NCBI RefSeq assembly: GCF_017795745.1
Contig: NZ_CP059067.1
Coordinates: 1,674,001-1,738,000, forward strand
Direction: 5' to 3'
From: Rhizobacter sp. AJA081-3
GTDB taxonomy: Bacteria; Pseudomonadota; Gammaproteobacteria; Burkholderiales; Burkholderiaceae_C
DNA: 64,000 bases
Shown here: piece after piece, positions 44,378 through 55,317 of the stretch
Layout of the letters: every line of letters starts with the position of its first letter
Numbering within the stretch: the first letter of the stretch is position 1
Position numbers and translations under genes: made by a program
The notes under the pieces: generated by a model
What the model was told of the DNA's origin: nothing
Databases searched by the model: none
Seen by the model: only the letters and a program-made list of their open reading frames with translations

Positions 44378-45525
44378 GAGCGGTGATCGACCAACTTCCA
44401 GGCTCGAAGATCCGCGAGGTCGCCAACGCCGGCCTCGGCCGCAGCGACGTGCTGGCCTTCTGGTTCGGCGAGAGCGACGAGGTCACGCCGGCCTTCGTGC
44501 GCGAGGCGGCGCAGAAGTCGATCGCCGACGGCGAGACCTTCTACGCCCACAACCTTGGCCTGCCCGAATTGCGCGAGGCGCTGTCGCGCTACACCTCGGC
44601 GTTGCACGGCCCGGTGGCGGCCGGGCGCATCGCCGTCACCTCGTCGGGCGTCAATGCGCTGATGCTGGCGATGCAAGCGCTCGCCGGGCACGGCGACGAA
44701 GTGGTCGCCGTGGTGCCGGTGTGGCCGAACCTGACCGCGCAGCCCGAGATCCTCGGCGCCACGGTGCGGCGCGTGCCGCTGAAGGTGGAGGGGGGTGCCT
44801 GGCGGCTCGACCTGCCGGCGCTGCTGGCGGCCATCACGCCCGACACCAAGGTGCTGATCGTCAACGCGCCGAACAACCCGACCGGCTGGACGCTCGAGCG
44901 TGCCGAACAGCAGGCCATCCTCGAACACTGCCGCCGCACCGGCACCTGGATCGTCGCCGACGAGGTCTACGAGCGCGTCTACTTCCGCGAAGGCGCGCGC
45001 TGCGCGCCAAGCTTCCTCGACGTCGCCGGCGCGGACGACCGCCTCGTGGTGGTGCACAGCTTTTCGAAGAGCTTCCTGATGACCGGTTGGCGCCTGGGCT
45101 GGATGGTCGCGCCCGAGCCGCTGGTGGCGGCGCTGGGCAAGCTGATCGAGTTCAACACCTCTTGTGCGCCGGTGTTCGTGCAGCGCGCCGGGCTGGCCGC
45201 GCTGGCCGGCGCCGACGACTTCGTGCCCGGGCTGATCGGCCGGCTCAAGTACTGCCGCGACACGCTGCTGCCGCAGCTGGCGGCGCTGCCCGGCGTCTCG
45301 GTGGCGAGCCCGGAGGGCGGCATGTACGCCTTCTTCCGCGTCGCCGGGCAGGACGACTCGCTGGCCTTCGCCAAGCGCCTGGTCACCGAAGTGGGCCTCG
45401 GCCTCGCCCCGGGCGCCGCCTTCGGGCCGGAGGCCGAGGGCTGGCTGCGCTGGTGCTTCGCCTCGCGCGACCCACAGCGGCTCATCGAAGGGGTGAAGCG
45501 GCTGTCCCGGGCGATCGGGCTATAA
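44374..45525 (+). CDS. Class I/II PLP-dependent aminotransferase
   Basis: 383 aa. PLP-binding features: NAPNNPTGWTLERAE (Asn), ADEVYERVYF (Asp-Tyr) and the PLP lysine in HSFSKSFLMTGWRLGW near 225-240; C-terminal Arg in LRWCFAS. It resembles the AspB/alanine-aspartate aminotransferase group. The start codon overlaps the binding-protein stop, suggesting that both act on the same amino acid. The frame is open far upstream, through tsaD, but that stretch does not look like protein. Amino donor unknown. Confidence 0.87.
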   Translation: MRAVIDQLPGSKIREVANAGLGRSDVLAFWFGESDEVTPAFVREAAQKSIADGETFYAHNLGLPELREALSRYTSALHGPVAAGRIAVTSSGVNALMLAMQALAGHGDEVVAVVPVWPNLTAQPEILGATVRRVPLKVEGGAWRLDLPALLAAITPDTKVLIVNAPNNPTGWTLERAEQQAILEHCRRTGTWIVADEVYERVYFREGARCAPSFLDVAGADDRLVVVHSFSKSFLMTGWRLGWMVAPEPLVAALGKLIEFNTSCAPVFVQRAGLAALAGADDFVPGLIGRLKYCRDTLLPQLAALPGVSVASPEGGMYAFFRVAGQDDSLAFAKRLVTEVGLGLAPGAAFGPEAEGWLRWCFASRDPQRLIEGVKRLSRAIGL

Positions 45526-45585
45526 TCCTGCGGTTTTGCGGCTGGCGGGGTTCCCCCGGGGCGGCAAGGCAGGCACGGCACTGGT

Positions 45586-45615
45586 CGGTTTCACCGGTGT
45601 CCGCAAGTGAAACCG
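45586..45615 (+). promoter_or_regulatory. Perfect hairpin in the rpsO leader
   Basis: CGGTTTCAC and GTGAAACCG pair perfectly over nine bases around a 12-base loop, about 70 bp upstream of rpsO. The 160-base interval to the preceding gene has no other gene. Ribosomal protein S15 is known to repress its own mRNA through leader structures that differ between lineages; this hairpin is a candidate. Confidence 0.45.
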
Positions 45616-45685
45616 GAAACCGTGGCGGGGTGCCCCATTCCATGAAGGGGGCCGAAGCTCGGTTTCATGAACAGGAAACGAGCAC

Positions 45686-45949
45686 ATGACCACCCTCAAC
45701 AAGGCCGAGATCGTCAAGGCCAATGCCCGCAGCGGCAACGACACCGGATCCCCCGAAGTGCAGATCGCGCTGCTGACCGCGCGCATCAACGAGCTGACGC
45801 CGCACTTCAAGACCCACCTGAAGGACCACCACGGCCGCCGCGGCCTGCTCAAGCTGGTCAATCAGCGCAAGAGCCTGCTGGCCTACCTGAAGGACCGCGA
45901 CGCGTCGCGCTACACCGCGCTGATCCAGAAGCTGGGCCTGCGCAAGTAA
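45686..45949 (+). CDS. rpsO: 30S ribosomal protein S15
   Basis: 87 aa. S15 binds 16S rRNA early in assembly of the 30S subunit platform. The conserved blocks [50 protein letters not shown] and [12 protein letters not shown] are complete. AGGAAA lies before the ATG. Linked to pnp as in most bacteria. Confidence 0.98.
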   Translation: MTTLNKAEIVKANARSGNDTGSPEVQIALLTARINELTPHFKTHLKDHHGRRGLLKLVNQRKSLLAYLKDRDASRYTALIQKLGLRK

Positions 45950-45964
45950 TCCACGATGAATTCG

Positions 45965-45998
45965 AAGAGCCTGTCTGGAACCACCAGCACAGGCTCTT
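45965..45998 (+). terminator. rpsO-pnp intercistronic hairpin
   Basis: AAGAGCCTGT-CTGG-AACCA-CCAG-C-ACAGGCTCTT forms a 14-bp stem with one bulged base, followed by TTGCGTTTG, a poor U tract. It is probably a partial terminator or an RNase III processing site between rpsO and pnp, as in E. coli. Confidence 0.7.
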
Positions 45999-46154
45999 TG
46001 CGTTTGGAGTCAGGCAGCCACCGATGACGATGTGTCATTCCAAGGACGTTCCGAGGCGGAATGTCGCTGGAATGGCATCGCGCCAGGATGCCGCAGCTCC
46101 GGGGACAGGGGCGACACCCTCAGAGTCGCCCGAGACAAGAAATTGGAGAACCCA

Positions 46155-48275
46155 ATGAGCATGTTCAACAAAGTCACCAAGACCTTCCAATGGGGCCAGC
46201 ACAGCGTGACGCTGGAGACCGGCGAGATCGCTCGCCAGTCCAGCGGCGCCGTGCTCGTCAACGTCGAGGACACCGTGATCCTCGCCACCGTGGTCGCCAA
46301 GACCGATGCCAAGCCCGGTCAGGACTTCTTCCCGCTGACCGTCGACTACATCGAGAAGACCTACGCCGCCGGCAAGATCCCCGGCAGCTTCTTCAAGCGT
46401 GAAGGCCGCCCGAGCGAACTCGAGACGCTGACCTCGCGCCTGATCGACCGCCCGCTGCGCCCGCTGTTCCCGGACGGCTTCTTCAACGAAGTGCAGGTGG
46501 TGATCCACGTGCTGTCGCTGAACCCCGAGGTGTCGGCCGACATCCCGTCGCTGATCGGCGCGAGCGCCGCGCTGGCCATCTCCGGCATCCCGTTCAACGG
46601 CCCGATCGGTGCCGCCCGCGTGGGCTACATCAACGGCGAGTACGTGCTGAACCCGGGCAAGACGCAACTGCTCGACTCGAAGATGGACCTCGTCGTCGCC
46701 GGCACCGAAGCGGCCGTGCTGATGGTCGAGTCCGAAGCCCAGCAGCTGAGCGAAGAGGTGATGCTCGGCGGCGTGGTGTTCGGCCACGAGCAGGGCAACA
46801 TCGCGATCAACGCGATCCACGAGCTGGTGCGCGACGCTGGCAAGCCGGCCTGGGACTGGAAGGCCCCGGCCAAGGACGAGGCCTTCATCGCCAAGGTCAA
46901 CGCGCTGGGCGAGGCCAAGCTGGCCGCCGCCTACCAGATCCGCTCGAAGCAGGCGCGCACGCAAGCCTGCCGCGACGCCTACGCCTCGGTGATCGGCACG
47001 CTGGTGGAAGAGGGCACCACCTTCGACAAGGTCAAGGTCGAAGGCCTGCTGTTCGACATCGAGGCGCGCATCGTGCGCAGCCAGATCCTGTCGGGCGAAC
47101 CGCGCATCGACGGCCGCGACACCCGCACCGTGCGCCCGATCGAGATCCGCAACGGCGTGCTTCCGCGCGTGCACGGCTCGGCGCTGTTCACCCGTGGCGA
47201 GACGCAGGCGCTGGTCGCCGCGACGCTCGGCACCGACCGCGACTCGCAGAAGATCGACGCGCTGGCCGGCGAGTTCAGCGAGCACTTCATGCTGCACTAC
47301 AACATGCCTCCGTTCGCCACCGGCGAGACCGGCCGCGTGGGCAGCCCGAAGCGCCGCGAGATCGGCCACGGCCGCCTGGCCAAGCGCGCGCTTGTCGCCG
47401 TGCTGCCGGACCGCACCGACTTCCCGTACTCGATGCGCGTGGTCTCGGAGATCACCGAGAGCAACGGTTCTTCGTCGATGGCCTCGGTGTGCGGCGGCTG
47501 CCTCGCGCTGATGGACGCCGGCGTGCCGATGAAGGCCCACGTGGCCGGCATCGCCATGGGGCTGATCAAGGACGGCAACCGCTTCGCCGTGCTGACCGAC
47601 ATCCTGGGTGACGAGGATCACCTCGGCGACATGGACTTCAAGGTGGCCGGCACGACCACCGGCGTGACCGCCTTGCAGATGGACATCAAGATCCAGGGCA
47701 TCACGAAGGAGATCATGCAGGTCGCGCTGGCGCAGGCCAAGGAAGCGCGCATGCACATCCTGGGCAAGATGGTCGAGGCCATGGGCGTCGCGAAGACCGA
47801 GGTCTCGCAGTTCGCTCCGCGCCTGTACACCATGAAGATCAATCCGGAGAAGATCCGCGACGTGATCGGCAAGGGCGGCGCCACCATCCGTGCGCTGACC
47901 GAAGAGACCGGCACGACGATCGACATCGGCGAAGACGGCACGATCACCATCGCGTCGACCGATGCCGAGAAGGCCGAGTACGCGAAGAAGCGTATCGCCG
48001 AGATCACCGCCGAGGTCGAAGTGGGCAAGGTCTACGAAGGCCCGGTCACGAAGATCCTCGACTTCGGTGCGCTCGTGAACCTGCTGCCCGGCAAGGACGG
48101 TCTGCTGCACATCAGCCAGATCGCCCACCAGCGCGTCGAGAAGGTCACCGACTTCCTCAAGGAAGGCCAGATCGTCAAGGTCAAGGTGCTCGAGACCGAC
48201 GAGAAGGGCCGCGTCAAGCTGTCCATGAAGGCGCTGCTCGACCGCGACGCGCAGCCGGCCCCGGCGCAGGAGTGA
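46155..48275 (+). CDS. pnp: Polyribonucleotide nucleotidyltransferase
   Basis: 706 aa phosphorolytic 3'-5' exoribonuclease. Two RNase PH domains (about 1-220 and 310-545), then a KH domain ([20 protein letters not shown]) and an S1 domain ([33 protein letters not shown]). GGAG lies seven bases before the ATG; upstream in-frame codons belong to the leader. Part of the RNA degradosome in many proteobacteria. Confidence 0.98.
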   Translation: MSMFNKVTKTFQWGQHSVTLETGEIARQSSGAVLVNVEDTVILATVVAKTDAKPGQDFFPLTVDYIEKTYAAGKIPGSFFKREGRPSELETLTSRLIDRPLRPLFPDGFFNEVQVVIHVLSLNPEVSADIPSLIGASAALAISGIPFNGPIGAARVGYINGEYVLNPGKTQLLDSKMDLVVAGTEAAVLMVESEAQQLSEEVMLGGVVFGHEQGNIAINAIHELVRDAGKPAWDWKAPAKDEAFIAKVNALGEAKLAAAYQIRSKQARTQACRDAYASVIGTLVEEGTTFDKVKVEGLLFDIEARIVRSQILSGEPRIDGRDTRTVRPIEIRNGVLPRVHGSALFTRGETQALVAATLGTDRDSQKIDALAGEFSEHFMLHYNMPPFATGETGRVGSPKRREIGHGRLAKRALVAVLPDRTDFPYSMRVVSEITESNGSSSMASVCGGCLALMDAGVPMKAHVAGIAMGLIKDGNRFAVLTDILGDEDHLGDMDFKVAGTTTGVTALQMDIKIQGITKEIMQVALAQAKEARMHILGKMVEAMGVAKTEVSQFAPRLYTMKINPEKIRDVIGKGGATIRALTEETGTTIDIGEDGTITIASTDAEKAEYAKKRIAEITAEVEVGKVYEGPVTKILDFGALVNLLPGKDGLLHISQIAHQRVEKVTDFLKEGQIVKVKVLETDEKGRVKLSMKALLDRDAQPAPAQE

Positions 48276-48294
48276 TGCCCTCCCGGGCCCATTC

Positions 48295-49281
48295 ATGAAA
48301 GCGATCGAGATCCTGCGCGCCGGCGCCCCCGAGGTGCTGCAGCTCGCCGAGCGACCCGACCCCGTGTCGGGGGCCGGCGAGGTGCTGATCCGCGTGGCGG
48401 CGGCCGGTGTGAACCGGCCCGATGTGCTGCAGCGCAAGGGGCTTTATCCGGTGCCGCCGGGCGCGTCCGAGCTGCCCGGGCTGGAACTGGCCGGCACCAT
48501 CGTCGCCGGCGATGCCACGGCGATGGCGCAGGCGGGGTTCAAGCTTGGCGATCGTGTCTGCGCGCTGGTGGCCGGTGGCGGCTACGCGCAGCTGTGCGTG
48601 GCGCCGGTCGGCCAGTGCCTGCCGGCACCGGCCGGCCTGTCGGACATCGAGGCGGCGAGCCTGCCGGAAACCTTCTTCACCGTCTGGTCGAACGTGTTCG
48701 ACCGGGCGCGCCTGCAGCCTGGCGAGACGCTGCTGGTGCAGGGCGGCACCAGCGGCATCGGCGTCACGGCGATCCAGATCGCCAAGGCGGCGGGCGCCAC
48801 GGTGATCGTCACCGCCGGCAGCGACGACAAGTGCGCCGCCTGCGTGGCGCTCGGTGCCGACCATGCCATCAACTACCGCAGCCACGACTTCGTGGCCGAG
48901 GTGAAGCGGCTGACCGGCGGCAAGGGTGTCGACGTGATCCTCGACATGGTCGCGGGCGACTACGTGGCCCGTGAGCTGAACTGTCTGGCCGACGACGGCC
49001 GGCTGGTGATCATCGCCGTGCAGGGCGGCATCGACTCGAAGATCGATGCCGGCGCCGTGCTGCGACGCCGTCTCACGATCACCGGCTCCACGCTGCGCCC
49101 ACGGCCGGTGGCCTTCAAGGCAGCCATCGCGGCGGCCCTGCGCAAGAACGTGTGGCCCTGGATCGAAGCCGGCAGCGTCAAGCCGGTGATCTACAAGGTG
49201 TTCCCGGCCGCGGAGGCGGCGCAGGCGCACACGCTGATGGAATCGAACCAGCACATCGGCAAGCTGGTGCTGACCTGGTGA
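48295..49281 (+). CDS. NAD(P)H:quinone oxidoreductase, PIG3-like zinc-free MDR family
   Basis: 328 aa medium-chain reductase. The GroES-like N-terminal half ([36 protein letters not shown]) and the Rossmann motif [19 protein letters not shown] near 150-168 are typical of PIG3/TP53I3-like quinone oxidoreductases. Zinc ligands are absent, as expected. It lies 19 bp after pnp and 19 bp before tpiA, so it probably shares their transcript. The natural substrate is unknown. Confidence 0.9.
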   Translation: MKAIEILRAGAPEVLQLAERPDPVSGAGEVLIRVAAAGVNRPDVLQRKGLYPVPPGASELPGLELAGTIVAGDATAMAQAGFKLGDRVCALVAGGGYAQLCVAPVGQCLPAPAGLSDIEAASLPETFFTVWSNVFDRARLQPGETLLVQGGTSGIGVTAIQIAKAAGATVIVTAGSDDKCAACVALGADHAINYRSHDFVAEVKRLTGGKGVDVILDMVAGDYVARELNCLADDGRLVIIAVQGGIDSKIDAGAVLRRRLTITGSTLRPRPVAFKAAIAAALRKNVWPWIEAGSVKPVIYKVFPAAEAAQAHTLMESNQHIGKLVLTW

Positions 49282-49300
49282 CTCCACGAGGAATGACACG

Positions 49301-50044
<744 letters not shown>

Positions 50045-50079
50045 AGGCCGCGACCCAAGAACACTCGGAGTCCAGAAGA

Positions 50080-50508
50080 ATGAACCTGTTGATGAACCTG
50101 ATCGTGGCCGTGCAGATCATCTCGGCGCTGGTGATGATCGGCCTCGTGCTGATCCAGCATGGCAAGGGCGCCGACATGGGCGCCTCGTTCGGCAGCGGCG
50201 CCTCGGGCAGCCTGTTCGGGGCCACCGGCAGTGCGAACTTCCTGTCGCGCTCCACGGCCGTCTGCGCCGCGGTTTTCTTCGCCTGCACGCTGACACTGGC
50301 CTTCTTCGCCAACGACCGCGGTGCGCGCACCGGCGGCGGCGGCAGCGTGCTGCAGGGCGCCGGTGTCGCGGCTCCCGCGGCCAGCGTGCCGGCCACCGGC
50401 GCGGCCCTCGTGCCGGGTGCCGCGGGCTCTGCCGCGGCGCCTGCCGCCGTGGTGCCGGCGCCTGCGCCGGCGGCCTCTTCGGGTGCGGGTGCGGTGCCGT
50501 CGAAGTGA
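50080..50508 (+). CDS. secG: Preprotein translocase subunit SecG
   Basis: 142 aa. Two membrane segments (about 3-22 and 52-73) with the connecting GKGADMGASFGSGASGSLFGATGSANFLSR loop are characteristic; SecG assists SecYEG-mediated export. The C-terminal 50 residues are an Ala/Pro/Gly/Val-rich low-complexity tail, common in betaproteobacterial SecG. Order tpiA-secG-tRNA-Leu-nuo is conserved in the order. Confidence 0.95.
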   Translation: MNLLMNLIVAVQIISALVMIGLVLIQHGKGADMGASFGSGASGSLFGATGSANFLSRSTAVCAAVFFACTLTLAFFANDRGARTGGGGSVLQGAGVAAPAASVPATGAALVPGAAGSAAAPAAVVPAPAPAASSGAGAVPSK

Positions 50509-50662
50509 GTTTTCGGGTGGCCCGCACGGGCCGCCCTGCGCCAGCTCAAACGGCGCTGCTGCAGTGCAGCGAGTGGGTGGGTTAACGCGCAGAACGAGGT
50601 TAGAATGCGCGGCTGTCCGGCGAGCCAATCCTCATGCAAGCCGGCGCATTCGTGAGTACACC

Positions 50663-50747
50663 GCCGACGTGGTGAAATTGGTAGACACGCTATCTTGAGG
50701 GGGTAGTGGCGAAAGCTGTGCGAGTTCGAGTCTCGCCGTCGGCACCA
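50663..50747 (+). tRNA. tRNA-Leu (anticodon GAG)
   Basis: Complete class II tRNA with encoded CCA. Acceptor stem GCCGACG/CGTCGGC, D-loop AAATTGGTAGAC, anticodon stem CTATC/GGTAG with loop TTGAGGG (anticodon GAG), a long variable arm and T-loop GTTCGAGTC. A TAGAAT hexamer at 50601-50606 is a plausible -10 element. Confidence 0.97.
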
Positions 50748-50761
50748 GACACCTGCGCCCC

Positions 50762-51121
50762 ATGAATCTGGAACCTTACCTCCCCGTCATCCTGTTCATC
50801 CTGGTCGGCGTGGCGGTCGGAGTGGCGCCCCAGGTGCTCGGCTATCTCCTCGGCCCGCACCGGCCCGACGCGGCGAAGAACTCCCCCTACGAATGCGGCT
50901 TCGAGGCCTTCGAAGACGCGCGCATGAAGTTCGACGTGCGCTACTACCTCGTCGCGATCCTGTTCATCCTGTTCGACCTCGAGATCGCGTTTCTCTTCCC
51001 GTGGGCCGTGTCGCTGAATGAAATCGGCGCGTCAGGGTTCTGGGCCATGATGATCTTCCTGGGCATCCTCGTCGTCGGCTTCGCCTACGAGTGGAAAAAG
51101 GGCGCCCTGGACTGGGAATAA
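50762..51121 (+). CDS. nuoA: NADH-quinone oxidoreductase subunit A
   Basis: 119 aa, three membrane segments, with the conserved loop [36 protein letters not shown]. First gene of the complex I operon, 14 bp after the tRNA, so tRNA and nuo are probably transcribed together. The subunit lies near the quinone channel in the membrane arm. Confidence 0.97.
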   Translation: MNLEPYLPVILFILVGVAVGVAPQVLGYLLGPHRPDAAKNSPYECGFEAFEDARMKFDVRYYLVAILFILFDLEIAFLFPWAVSLNEIGASGFWAMMIFLGILVVGFAYEWKKGALDWE

Positions 51122-51136
51122 GCGAGCAGCACGCAC

Positions 51137-51613
<477 letters not shown>

Positions 51614-51623
51614 GAACAACAGC

Positions 51624-52220
51624 ATGAGCCAACTCGACACGCTCCAGGCGGCCCTGGAAACCGCGCTCGGTGCCCGGCTGAAGAAGCTGGTGCGAGACCG
51701 CGGCGAGATCACCGTCACCGTCGGCGCGGCCGACTACCTTGCCGCCGCCACGGTGCTGCGCGACCATGCGGAGCTGAAATTCGAGCAGCTGGTCGACCTG
51801 TGCGGTGTCGACTACTCCAGCTGGAAGGACCGTCCCTGGGAGGGCCCGCGCTTCTGCGTGGTGTCGCACCTGCTGTCGGTGAGCAAGAACTGGCGGGTTC
51901 GCCTGAAGGTGTTCGCCCCCGACGACGAGGTGCCCATGGTCGCCTCCCTCACCGAAATCTGGAGTTCGGCCAACTGGTTCGAGCGCGAGGCCTTCGACCT
52001 GTACGGCATCATCTTCGAGGGCCACCTCGACCTGCGGCGCATCCTCACCGACTACGGCTTCATCGGGCATCCGTTCCGCAAGGACTTCCCGACGCACGGG
52101 AACGTGGAAATGCGCTACGACCCCGAACAGAAGCGCGTGATCTACCAGCCGGTGTCGATCGAGCTGCGCGAGATCACACCGCGCATCATCCGCGAAGACA
52201 ACTACGGCGGCTTGCACTGA
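51624..52220 (+). CDS. nuoC: NADH-quinone oxidoreductase subunit C
   Basis: 198 aa, the 30-kDa-type subunit of the connecting arm. The signature [38 protein letters not shown] is present. nuoC and nuoD are separate genes here, unlike the fused nuoCD of E. coli, which is the usual state in betaproteobacteria. Confidence 0.98.
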   Translation: MSQLDTLQAALETALGARLKKLVRDRGEITVTVGAADYLAAATVLRDHAELKFEQLVDLCGVDYSSWKDRPWEGPRFCVVSHLLSVSKNWRVRLKVFAPDDEVPMVASLTEIWSSANWFEREAFDLYGIIFEGHLDLRRILTDYGFIGHPFRKDFPTHGNVEMRYDPEQKRVIYQPVSIELREITPRIIREDNYGGLH

Positions 52221-52221
52221 C

Positions 52222-53475
52222 ATGGCCGAGATCAAGAACTACACGCTGAACTTCGGCCCGCAGCACCCGGCCGCGCACGGTGTGCTGCGCCTCGTGCTCG
52301 AGCTCGACGGCGAGGTCATCCAGCGCGCCGACCCGCACGTCGGCCTGCTGCACCGCGCCACCGAGAAGCTGGCCGAGAGCAAGACCTTCATCCAGTCGTT
52401 GCCCTACATGGACCGTCTCGACTACGTGTCGATGATGTGCAACGAGCACGCGTACTGCCTGGCGATCGAGAAGCTGATGGGCATCGAGGTGCCCGAGCGT
52501 GCGCAGTACATCCGCGTCATGTTCAGCGAGATCACCCGGCTGCTGAACCACCTGATGTGGCTGGGCGCGCACGGCCTCGACTGCGGTGCGATGAACATCT
52601 TCATCTACTGCTTCCGCGAGCGCGAAGACCTGTTCGACATGTACGAGGCCGCGTCCGGCGCGCGCATGCACGCGGCCTACTTCCGCCCGGGCGGCGTGTA
52701 CCGCGACCTGCCCGACACGATGCCGCAGTACAAGTTTTCGAAGATCCGCAACGCCAAGGCGATCACGCGGCTCAACGACAACCGCCAGGGTTCGCTGCTC
52801 GACTTCATCGACGATTTCGTGCGCCGCTTCCCGACCTATGTCGACGAGTACGAGACGCTGCTCACCGACAACCGCATCTGGAAGCAGCGCACCGTGGGCA
52901 TCGGCGTGGTCAGCCCCGAGCGCGCGCTGAACCTGGGATTCACCGGCCCGATGCTGCGCGGCTCCGGCGTCGAGTGGGACCTGCGCAAGAAGCAGCCCTA
53001 CGACGTCTACGCGAATCTCGACTTCGACATCCCGGTGGGTGTCAACGGCGACACCTACGACCGCTACCTGGTGCGCGTCGAGGAGATGCGCCAGAGCAAC
53101 CGCATCATCAAGCAGTGCGTCGACTGGCTGCGCGCCAACCCTGGCCCGGTGATCACCGACAACCACAAGGTGGCACCGCCTTCGCGCGTGGAGATGAAGT
53201 CGAGCATGGAAGAGCTGATCCATCACTTCAAGCTCTTCACCGAAGGCTTCCACGTGCCCGAGGGCGAGGCCTATGCCGCGGTGGAGCACCCGAAGGGCGA
53301 GTTCGGCATCTACCTCGTCAGCGACGGCGCCAACAAGCCGTACCGGCTGAAGATCCGCCCGCCCGGCTTCGTGCACCTGGCCGCGCTCGACGAGATGTCG
53401 CGCGGGCACATGATCGCCGACGCCGTCGCGATCATCGGCACCATGGACATCGTGTTTGGCGAGATCGATCGATGA
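52222..53475 (+). CDS. nuoD: NADH-quinone oxidoreductase subunit D
   Basis: 417 aa, the 49-kDa-type subunit related to hydrogenase large subunits and forming the quinone pocket with Nuo[22 protein letters not shown] opens it, with the [12 protein letters not shown] block and the [26 protein letters not shown] region. It starts one base after the nuoC stop and overlaps nuoE by four bases. Confidence 0.98.
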   Translation: MAEIKNYTLNFGPQHPAAHGVLRLVLELDGEVIQRADPHVGLLHRATEKLAESKTFIQSLPYMDRLDYVSMMCNEHAYCLAIEKLMGIEVPERAQYIRVMFSEITRLLNHLMWLGAHGLDCGAMNIFIYCFREREDLFDMYEAASGARMHAAYFRPGGVYRDLPDTMPQYKFSKIRNAKAITRLNDNRQGSLLDFIDDFVRRFPTYVDEYETLLTDNRIWKQRTVGIGVVSPERALNLGFTGPMLRGSGVEWDLRKKQPYDVYANLDFDIPVGVNGDTYDRYLVRVEEMRQSNRIIKQCVDWLRANPGPVITDNHKVAPPSRVEMKSSMEELIHHFKLFTEGFHVPEGEAYAAVEHPKGEFGIYLVSDGANKPYRLKIRPPGFVHLAALDEMSRGHMIADAVAIIGTMDIVFGEIDR

Positions 53476-53954
53476 GCTTCCCGGAAACCACGCTGGCGCG
53501 CTTCGCGAAGGAAGTGGCCAAGTACCCGGCAGACCAGAAGCAGTCTGCCGTGATGGCCTGCCTGGCCATCGTGCAGCAGGAGCTGGGCTTCGTGTCCGCC
53601 GAGAGCGAGAAGGCCGTCGCCGCCTACCTCGGCATGCCGCCGATCGCGGTGCACGAGGTCACGACCTTCTACAACATGTACAACCAGCAGCCGGTGGGCA
53701 AGTTCAAGTTGAACGTCTGCACCAACCTGCCGTGCCAGTTGCGCGATGGCCAGAAGGCCCTCGATCACGTCTGCGGCAAGCTCGGCGTGGAGAAGGGCGG
53801 CACCACGGCCGACGGCCTGTTCACCGTGCAGGAGAGCGAGTGCCTGGGCGCCTGCGCCGATGCGCCGGTGCTGCTGGTCAACGATCGCCAGATGTGCAGC
53901 TTCATGAGCACCGCCCGGCTCGATGAGCTGATCGACACGCTGAAGAAGGCCTGA
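53472..53954 (+). CDS. nuoE: NADH-quinone oxidoreductase subunit E
   Basis: 160 aa, 24-kDa-type subunit with a thioredoxin-like [2Fe-2S] site: VCTNLPCQL and [12 protein letters not shown] provide the four cysteines. The start at 53472 overlaps nuoD (ATGA). Works with NuoF in the NADH-oxidising module. Confidence 0.97.
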   Translation: MSFPETTLARFAKEVAKYPADQKQSAVMACLAIVQQELGFVSAESEKAVAAYLGMPPIAVHEVTTFYNMYNQQPVGKFKLNVCTNLPCQLRDGQKALDHVCGKLGVEKGGTTADGLFTVQESECLGACADAPVLLVNDRQMCSFMSTARLDELIDTLKKA

Positions 53955-53959
53955 CGACC

Positions 53960-55312
53960 ATGCTCGACCTGTCCAAGTTCCAAGCCGACGGCACCGAAAC
54001 CTGCTTCCACGGGAGGCATCTCGGCGCGCAGATCTATGCCGACCTGAACGGCCGCAACTGGTCGCTCAAGGACTACGAGGCGCGCGGCGGCTACCAGGCG
54101 CTGCGCAAGATCCTCGGCAAGGACGGCGGCGCGGGCATGACGCCTGAGCAGGTGATCGCCGACGTCAAGCTCTCCGGCCTGCGCGGCCGCGGCGGTGCGG
54201 GTTTCCCGACCGGACTGAAGTGGAGCTTCATGCCGCGCGCGTTCCCGGGCGCCAAGTACCTCGTGTGCAATTCCGACGAGGGCGAGCCGGGCACCTGCAA
54301 GGACCGCGACATCCTGATGTTCAACCCGCACATCGTCATCGAAGGCATGGCGATCGCGGCGTACGCGATGGGCATCGCGACGGGCTACAACTACATCCAC
54401 GGCGAGATCTTCGAGGTCTACGACCGCTTCGAGGCTGCGCTCGAGGAAGCGCGCGCCGCCGGCTACCTCGGCGACGCCATCATGGGCTCGGGCTTCAACT
54501 TCCAGCTGCATGCCTCGCACGGATTCGGCGCCTACATCTGCGGCGAAGAGACCGCGCTGCTCGAGTCGCTCGAAGGCAAGAAGGGCCAGCCGCGCTTCAA
54601 GCCGCCGTTCCCAGCCAGCTTCGGCCTGTACGGCAAGCCCACCACGATCAACAACACCGAGACCTTCGCGGCGGTGCCCTGGATCATCCGCAACGGCGGC
54701 CAGGCCTACCTCGAGGTCGGCAAGCCGAACAACGGCGGCACCAAGATCTACTCGGTGTCGGGCGACGTCGAGAAGCCCGGCAACTACGAGGTGCCGCTGG
54801 GCACGCCCTTCGCCAAGCTGCTCGAGCTCGCGGGCGGCGTGCGCGGCGCGTCGCAGGGCCGCACGCTGAAGGCGGTGATCCCCGGCGGTTCATCGGCGCC
54901 GGTGCTGCCGGCCTCCATCATGATGGAGTGCACGATGGACTACGACAGCATCGCCAAGGCCGGCTCGATGCTGGGCTCGGGCGCCGTCATCGTGATGGAC
55001 GACACCCGCAGCATGGTCGATTCGCTGCTGCGCCTGTCGTACTTCTACATGCACGAGAGCTGCGGCCAGTGCACGCCGTGCCGAGAAGGCACCGGCTGGC
55101 TGTTCCGCCTCGTCGAGCGCATCGCGCACGGCAAGGGCCGGATCGAAGACATCGACCTGCTCAACTCGGTGGCCGACAACATCCAGGGCCGCACCATCTG
55201 CGCGCTGGGCGACGCCGCCGCGATGCCGGTGCGCGCCATGATCAAGCACTTCCGCGGTGAGTTCGTGGAGCTCATCCAGCACCAGACCGCCAAGGTCGCA
55301 GTCAGCGCCTGA
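53960..55312 (+). CDS. nuoF: NADH-quinone oxidoreductase subunit F
   Basis: 450 aa, 51-kDa-type subunit that binds NADH and [21 protein letters not shown] is the FMN/NADH-binding glycine loop, and [11 protein letters not shown] with a later Cys holds the [4Fe-4S] cluster N3. Five bases after nuoE. Confidence 0.98.
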   Translation: MLDLSKFQADGTETCFHGRHLGAQIYADLNGRNWSLKDYEARGGYQALRKILGKDGGAGMTPEQVIADVKLSGLRGRGGAGFPTGLKWSFMPRAFPGAKYLVCNSDEGEPGTCKDRDILMFNPHIVIEGMAIAAYAMGIATGYNYIHGEIFEVYDRFEAALEEARAAGYLGDAIMGSGFNFQLHASHGFGAYICGEETALLESLEGKKGQPRFKPPFPASFGLYGKPTTINNTETFAAVPWIIRNGGQAYLEVGKPNNGGTKIYSVSGDVEKPGNYEVPLGTPFAKLLELAGGVRGASQGRTLKAVIPGGSSAPVLPASIMMECTMDYDSIAKAGSMLGSGAVIVMDDTRSMVDSLLRLSYFYMHESCGQCTPCREGTGWLFRLVERIAHGKGRIEDIDLLNSVADNIQGRTICALGDAAAMPVRAMIKHFRGEFVELIQHQTAKVAVSA

Positions 55313-55317
55313 ACCCC

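Noticed and set aside
46035-48437. An 800-codon open frame on the minus strand opposite pnp
   Set aside because: It is a shadow of high-GC codon use in pnp. Its translation is Arg/His/Asp/Leu-rich without any domain, whereas pnp on the plus strand is complete.
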